Shown here piece by piece: positions 58,801-64,000 of a DNA stretch of 64,000 nt; the stretch's first letter is position 1, and every line of letters starts with the position of its first letter. The position numbers and the translations under genes were made by a program. Source of the stretch: Marsupella aquatica (taxonomy: Eukaryota; Marchantiophyta); contig OZ316891.1 in the NCBI GenBank assembly GCA_973895155.1, positions 13,640,001 to 13,704,000 on the forward strand, in the 5' to 3' direction. The notes under the pieces are model-generated. The model worked only from the letters and a program-made list of their open reading frames with translations. It made no database searches and was not told the DNA's origin.

Positions 58801-59895
58801 CAAGGGGCCCTCGATTGCATCTGATGGACGGATCAAATCGTCCCGGGAAAACGCAAACAACAAACAGACACAGCGCTAAATGTTTTGTGTGCAACTGTGC
58901 AATCAAGATAACCAAACTAACTCGATGATTCATGTTGTAAATAAGATCAAGTACCTCCATATATACACGTACCAATATAGATTAGTTGTAATTCTTCTAT
59001 TTCAACAACTCCTCGAAACAAAATTACCGTTTCACTACTTAAACTATTCCGTATTTCTCTTAGAGCTTCGGTTGCTCACAAGATCTAGCCTTCCGCCATG
59101 AGTTTCGGAATTCCTTGCTTTGCTCTTCTACGCTTTACTTTCGCTGTCGGTTCTGCGATGGGTTTCGTAGAAGAGGCAGTTCGCAATCCCACCCAAGCAC
59201 TAAGCCGTGAGGACTTCAGTTAGAATCTGAACGCCTTTTTACGCGAACTTCCGGAGAAAAACGAGATGAACTCAATGGATTTGCGTTTAAGCAGAATTAT
59301 TTTCATTAATTGTCGCTCCCAAGAGAAAAAGGCATTACTCTTTCAATCCCCGCACCATGTGAAGACATCATTGGCAATGGGTGGGTACCAGCAGACGGGA
59401 TTTGAGCCGATTTCACATTTGGGGAACGTGCTACAAGGAAGGCGAGGTCAAGTACAAAAACAGTCCACGGATGTTCGGTGTTCGATTTTTGAGTCCAATT
59501 CGACTAATTAAGGCATCCCCCGCTAGGCTTGAACCACGACTCCTCAAAATTACGACTTTTCTATCAACGTTCGGAACGCTTCGACGATTGAGTGCTGACG
59601 GAACCAATCATAGCAGATACCCACCTTTTCCGGTACCTTCACGATGCTTTCCTTCCCTTGTAAGCCAGCTACAAAAGCATTAGCTACTGGCATCGATTAA
59701 TCAATTACTTCCACTGCAATGGTGACTGACTGACACCTTACTGAATGGAGAGCATTTGCAGAGCTTGCCAAACTTCCAGGGGAGGACTCCTACACAGATC
59801 TTTAGTAGTACACTAGCAGGGCAAAGAAGGCAGGCAGAGACCGTCCAGATGAGGAGGTCCACAATTCGCGGGGCTGTCTGTTCCTTCGTAAGAGC
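58801..59895. other. 5' flank of the transporter gene, no other gene
   Basis: Frames of 81-100 codons (59266-59683) are unrecognised. No repeat was noticed before 59896. Confidence 0.5.
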
Positions 59896-60141
59896 GATCG
59901 TGTTCATAACTTTGATGGCTGCCTATGTCAACATCGTGTGATCTCTATGCTCCGATGCTGCGGCAGGTTGTCTGGTTTTCTGTTTCCTGGTCAATTGGCT
60001 AATAGGCTGCGGTATCCCGATCGTGTCCATGACTTTGATGGCTGCCTATGTAAACTCGTTTGATCTCTATGCTCCGGTGCTGCGGTAGGTTGTATAGTTT
60101 TCTGTGTCCTGGTCAATTGGCTAATAGGCTTCGGTATCCTG
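59896..60141 (+). repeat. 123-base tandem duplication
   Basis: Copies start GATCGTGT(T/C)CAT(A/G)ACTTTGATGG at 59896 and 60019 and share GATCTCTATGCTCCG(A/G)TGCT and CCTGGTCAATTGGCTAATAG. Confidence 0.92.
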
Positions 60142-62982
60142 TTTCTGTACTTTCAAGGGGGCTATTGTCCATTTGTGATGCACAAAGAGTGCATTTTCTT
60201 CCCCTACACTCCTGTGATTGAATTAATGGGTTCTCCTTTACAGCTTTCGAGCCGCAGTCTCAAATTTCAAGAGCTCTACAAGTGCGATTAGCTTTGTCAA
60301 TCACTATGATGAAGTACCTTGATCGCTTCGGGTAGGCGATCCGAAATCAGCACAAATGGCAGAAGAAAATAACAGATGGAGTACAGTGTTTCGCCTCCTC
60401 AAGTACGTACACGTTCTTTGCCTTCTTCCCGATATCGTGTGCGGGGAATCTACCAGCAATTTCCGGCCTTCCGTCCTTCTTACCAGTATCGTGTGCGGAA
60501 ATCGTCACGATACAACACTAACTTGACAAAAACACAAGATGCAACGTCAGATCAACAAACCTTTTCGCTCGTTATCAATGGGCAGCTTATCTTCGTCATC
60601 CTGCAGCTTCGTAGGAGTATCGCTCTGGGAGCAAGCGAAAAGGCTGCCCTCCTCTCCATCAGGAATCGAAGGGGCAAAGGTCAGTAATGTATCATCCTCC
60701 TCGTACTCCGAAGATTGGTCCTGTACCTGATTGGATAGGAGCTGAAACCTGGGGGAGTTGCTTCTCATGCCTACAGTACAGTGCAGTACAGTAGACAGAA
60801 ACTTGAATGGATGCAGTGGAATCCAATCCCGTTTAGGAGATCAACCCAGCTCCAGAAGATCACAGTGGAGTACAGGCTTCACCATCGACAACCGGTCGCA
60901 CATCGCGCCGCTCCAACGCCACCCTAGGGACACAGAAAGTCGGAGGAGGAACGAAAATCTATCACGAGCAGGCTGCATCCATAAATGTCGGGAACACAAC
61001 GGAGGGAGCGGATGTGAATAAATGTCGGGACCACAACGGAGGGAGCGGATGTGAATGAAGAAGAAGGAGTAAAGGCGGCGGGGGGCGGCCGGTGGGGCAG
61101 GAAGCGGAAGAGCATCAACGAAGTCCGAGAGATGATTACAGCACCGTAGAGACTGTCTAAAGCTGGCCCAGGTCAAGGACTCTTTCTGATTGGCGTAGTA
61201 AGAGGGTTCGCCTGGCTGTCCCAAGGAGAGGAAACACCCGACATCCGCAAACCAACTTACTTAGAGTCAATGACGACGACGCTGTACCGACTAATGGGAC
61301 AAAGCTGAGCTCTGGCTGCTATTGTCAACGGTGAAATAAAATTCAAGACGGAAGGCTGAGGTGATGATGACGGAGGAGAAAGAAAGAGACAATCAAAGCA
61401 TTGCGTTGGGAAGTCTGTGCGGCAGTAAGATATCTTCATAACTTGTCTCCGTTTTGCTTTGTCAGCAGTCTGTCCTTGAGCAATGCTCGAATTCCGTGAG
61501 CCCCTCACCACCTCGGAGTAATCAATCGCTGCTACAGTGCTTTCCCGGTAAATCATTACCCTAGAGTTTGGTACCTCCTCGTCCTTGTTAGCTCAAATGT
61601 CTAGGAAGAAATGAATTAAAAAATCATGTTGATAGACGCAGATGTGACTCACTCTATGATTGCTCACTGTGCGCCCAAGTAAGTCATATTATGAGTTAGC
61701 TCGGCTGGGTTTACTCAGTCGGCCCAGCTTGGTACAGTAGGAAGATTCCTACTATTATAGCTTGCTCTCACAGCCTCACAGGGTACGGTAAGTTTCAACA
61801 AGAAACAGATAAAAAACAGGTTGATAATTGCAAAACGACTCGCTCTCTATGATGGCTCTTTTGTGTGGGCAACCAAACCCTCAGTACGAGTCTGTTCAGC
61901 TAAATTGGTTCAGTCTGTTGGCCCGGCTTGGTACAGTAAGAAGATTCCTACCATAATAACTTGGCTCTCGCATCGTACTGTAACTTGCTCAAAATGGCTC
62001 CTCCTTAGTCCCGGTCAGCAGTTTCCCAGAGCCGGTTTGACTTTCAAATGATGCCAGACAGACTACTCACGTTATAAACACCCTGGTAGATCTGCCCTCT
62101 TTTGAATAAAATGCGAATTGTTGACAGGCATGGGACCACCATATTTCTGGCTCTTGATAAGAAGTCCCGATATATTGACGGCAACACGAGGCTGAAACCT
62201 CTCGGGCACCTGGCTCCAATCCTGCATGGTCGCATTAGTGGTATTCGCCTGAGGAGAAAGAGGATTTCAGAGGAACGAACAATTCTACTCAAGCCAAGTA
62301 AAATTCTATGGATTCCAGAAAGCTTTGAAACTCGTTCTCCTTGCATCAGTAACTCAAGTTTGTCACTTCACAAAAACTATCAGCAAATCTTTATATTGAT
62401 ATTGAAGCTTGTTGAATGAATTGAATGTACGCCATTACCATAATTTCACATTATCGATGACAAGAACTCTACAAGCAGTAGCCATCCACAAATTCAAAGC
62501 ACCATTTGTAACGGGATTTCTCCTTCAGAACGAAACACCAGTCCACCCTCAAAAAAATATATTCAGCTCTAGGGACCAGACTAGAGGTAACACGCACCTT
62601 GAAACGACAGATACAATTTAGTTCAACTGAGAATGATCAAAGAGTTGGTTTTGCAAGAACCAACTCTATCAGCAGAATAATACAAGCAACGTGGACAGCA
62701 ATTTGTCGAAACTCTACACCAGCTGTTACCTTTCTCCGACTGTAACATGCATTTGTCAAACGTACACAATGAAGGCTTTCAGTATCGTCAATACAAATTC
62801 ACTGCACGTTTATATTTAGTTGGACAGATCACACGGAGGAATCCCGATTTCTGCTTCTCTACTACTGGACTCCCAATCTTCTTCTACATTTAGTGATCAG
62901 TTGTCAATAATAGACACCAACTGTATTACTCCAATGGCACACTCTGGGAAGGTTTCGAAACATCAATCTAGCAAATCTACAA
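60142..62982. other. Intergenic region with local duplications
   Basis: A 39-base doubling (AAATGTCGGGA(A/C)CACAACGG and GGGAGCGGATGTGAAT) is at 60982-61058. A diverged doubling of about 190 bases is at 61620-62000, with CGGCCC/GGCCCGGCTTGGTACAGTA and GAAGATTCCTAC in both halves. Doublings of CGTGTGCGG with its neighbours lie at 60437-60500. CAGTACAG runs occur near 60775. Frames up to 127 codons on the minus strand (60841-61224, 61257-61556) are unrecognised. Confidence 0.5.
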
Positions 62983-63911
62983 TCAACGAGCTGAAGATTG
63001 TAAGGTGATGAGGAAGGATGAATTTGCCAAGTCGCGCCTGCAGTTGGATATATGTTGCTTCAGGCGAGAAAGATTTGGATGAGCACTGCGACATCGATGA
63101 CAGCGAAGCTCTAAGTCCAGTAGTCGTTCTCCATCTGTAACAGAATTTTGCATTTGTCCGTGCCCCTCCAGCTGATTAAGCAAATCCAAGGAATCACGAA
63201 AGAAGGAAGTTGTGAAAGAATTCCAATGCTTCTTATTCTTTAAAGAAGCAGAATCGAAGTCCTGACTGATTAAATGAAAATGCACCTGCCGCATCGATGG
63301 GACCTAAATACAACCACAACAAGACTTGATAAATTATCCATCTCCAGGAAACGCACGCTGGGTATATAAAGTGGGAAAGACCATTAGCTCCGAAAAAATG
63401 ATTGCCTTGTATAAGAAAAGTTTTGGAAAAAAGCTATCCATTTAATCTCATGACTACTACATCTTCGCGGGTGTTAGAAAGTGACATGATTTCCAATTAA
63501 GAAAACGAAACCCTTTCAATTTATCTGCTATAGGCTACCATATGTGGAGCCCTGAAGGTGGATGATCCATTCTCAATTCTACGAATTTAAGAGCAGCCCG
63601 TTCAACTGAGTGATCCCAGAGGTACTAGATGGCCGACTCAACCAAGAAGCGACGAGGTAGGCGTTTCCAAGGACCTAGAACTTCATAACAAACACCAAAT
63701 GACAAGAAGGATCCTGAATAAGAAGGATTGCAGGCAATACCAAATGATAGCCTAGCCTGAAACTGAGGGAGGGATCCGCCTTCAGATAATGGGCTGCCCA
63801 TTCTTCTCCAAGTGAATGCATGTGACGCAATACAGGTAAATGCTCCTTTTGCAAATTTTCAAGGCTGTCGAGTGCAGGTTTCCTAGCCACAACAAGAAGA
63901 TGTCTTTTTGC
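62983..63911 (-). CDS. Aprataxin-type DNA-end repair protein, last two exons
   Basis: Aprataxin removes AMP left on DNA ends after abortive ligation; in plants the domain is part of the bHLH140-type protein. Two exons are seen on the minus strand: 63741-63911 and 62983-63303, joined in phase 0 across a 437-base intron. The first gives KRHLLVVARKPALDSLENLQ, KEHLPVLRHMHSLGEEW and LSFRLGYHL. The second continues VPSMRQVHFHLISQDFDSAS then LKNKKHWNSFTTSFF, carrying the HIT His residues in QVHFHLIS. A zinc-finger-like end follows: LRCHRCRSAHPNLSRLKQHI then SNC. The human protein ends in a C2H2 finger, whereas here the last ligand position is Cys. The acceptor of the first exon shown is CTGGCAG at 63912-63918; earlier exons lie at or beyond the window end. 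Confidence 0.93.
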
Positions 63912-64000
63912 CTGCCAGAAAACCCAAAACAATAAACCAAAGAGGGTGCTGTGGTAATAATCACGCAGTTGAACTTGCATTTCCTTACAGTCAACTAGCC

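Overview
This is a nuclear window from a plant. Five multi-exon or large genes have their closest relatives in land plants: a SYP4-type syntaxin, a plastid-type cofactor-dependent phosphoglycerate mutase, a GT37 fucosyltransferase, a bifunctional mitochondrial-type HPPK-DHPS and an FBT-type folate/pterin carrier. An aprataxin-type gene runs off the right edge. Introns are mostly 65-420 bases (one is 810) with GT-AG ends. Genes sit 3-14 kb apart in repeat-rich DNA, with Copia-type LTR debris and many young tandem duplications. A non-seed plant (bryophyte grade) is my guess from the modest introns and divergence; the sequence alone does not prove it.

Layout. 1-1.8 kb: left part of a minus-strand LTR element with an open reading frame leaving the window. 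2.4-4.2 kb: long imperfect inverted repeat. 5.6-9.2 kb: a complete but non-coding Copia-type element (176-base LTRs, 5-base target duplication, PBS, polypurine tract) whose interior carries a series of small hairpins. 10.9-11.2 kb: two related foldbacks. 12.7-16.4 kb: tandem repeats, including a roughly 60-base minisatellite. 17.05-19.9 kb: SYP4 syntaxin, 8 exons, plus strand. 22.8-25.9 kb: phosphoglycerate mutase, 7 exons, minus strand. 26-33 kb: gene-poor. 33.9-41.7 kb: a duplicated GT37 locus, the left copy a truncated pseudogene and the right copy near intact with one apparent frameshift in a G8 tract; two solo LTRs lie between them. 46.2-48.6 kb: HPPK-DHPS, 3 exons, minus strand. 51.9-52.2 kb: small Cys-rich Gly/Pro/His-rich protein, minus strand. 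55.8-58.8 kb: folate-biopterin transporter family gene, 5 exons, minus strand. 63.0 kb to the end: 3' part of an aprataxin-type gene, minus strand.

Functionally, HPPK-DHPS and the FBT-family carrier both concern folate/pterins and lie 7.2 kb apart on the same strand, which is the one possible functional linkage. The remaining genes are unrelated housekeeping functions: Golgi/TGN fusion, glycolysis, cell-wall or glycan fucosylation and DNA-end repair. Exon boundaries were derived by hand from GT-AG sites, reading-frame continuity and remembered family alignments; no search was run.
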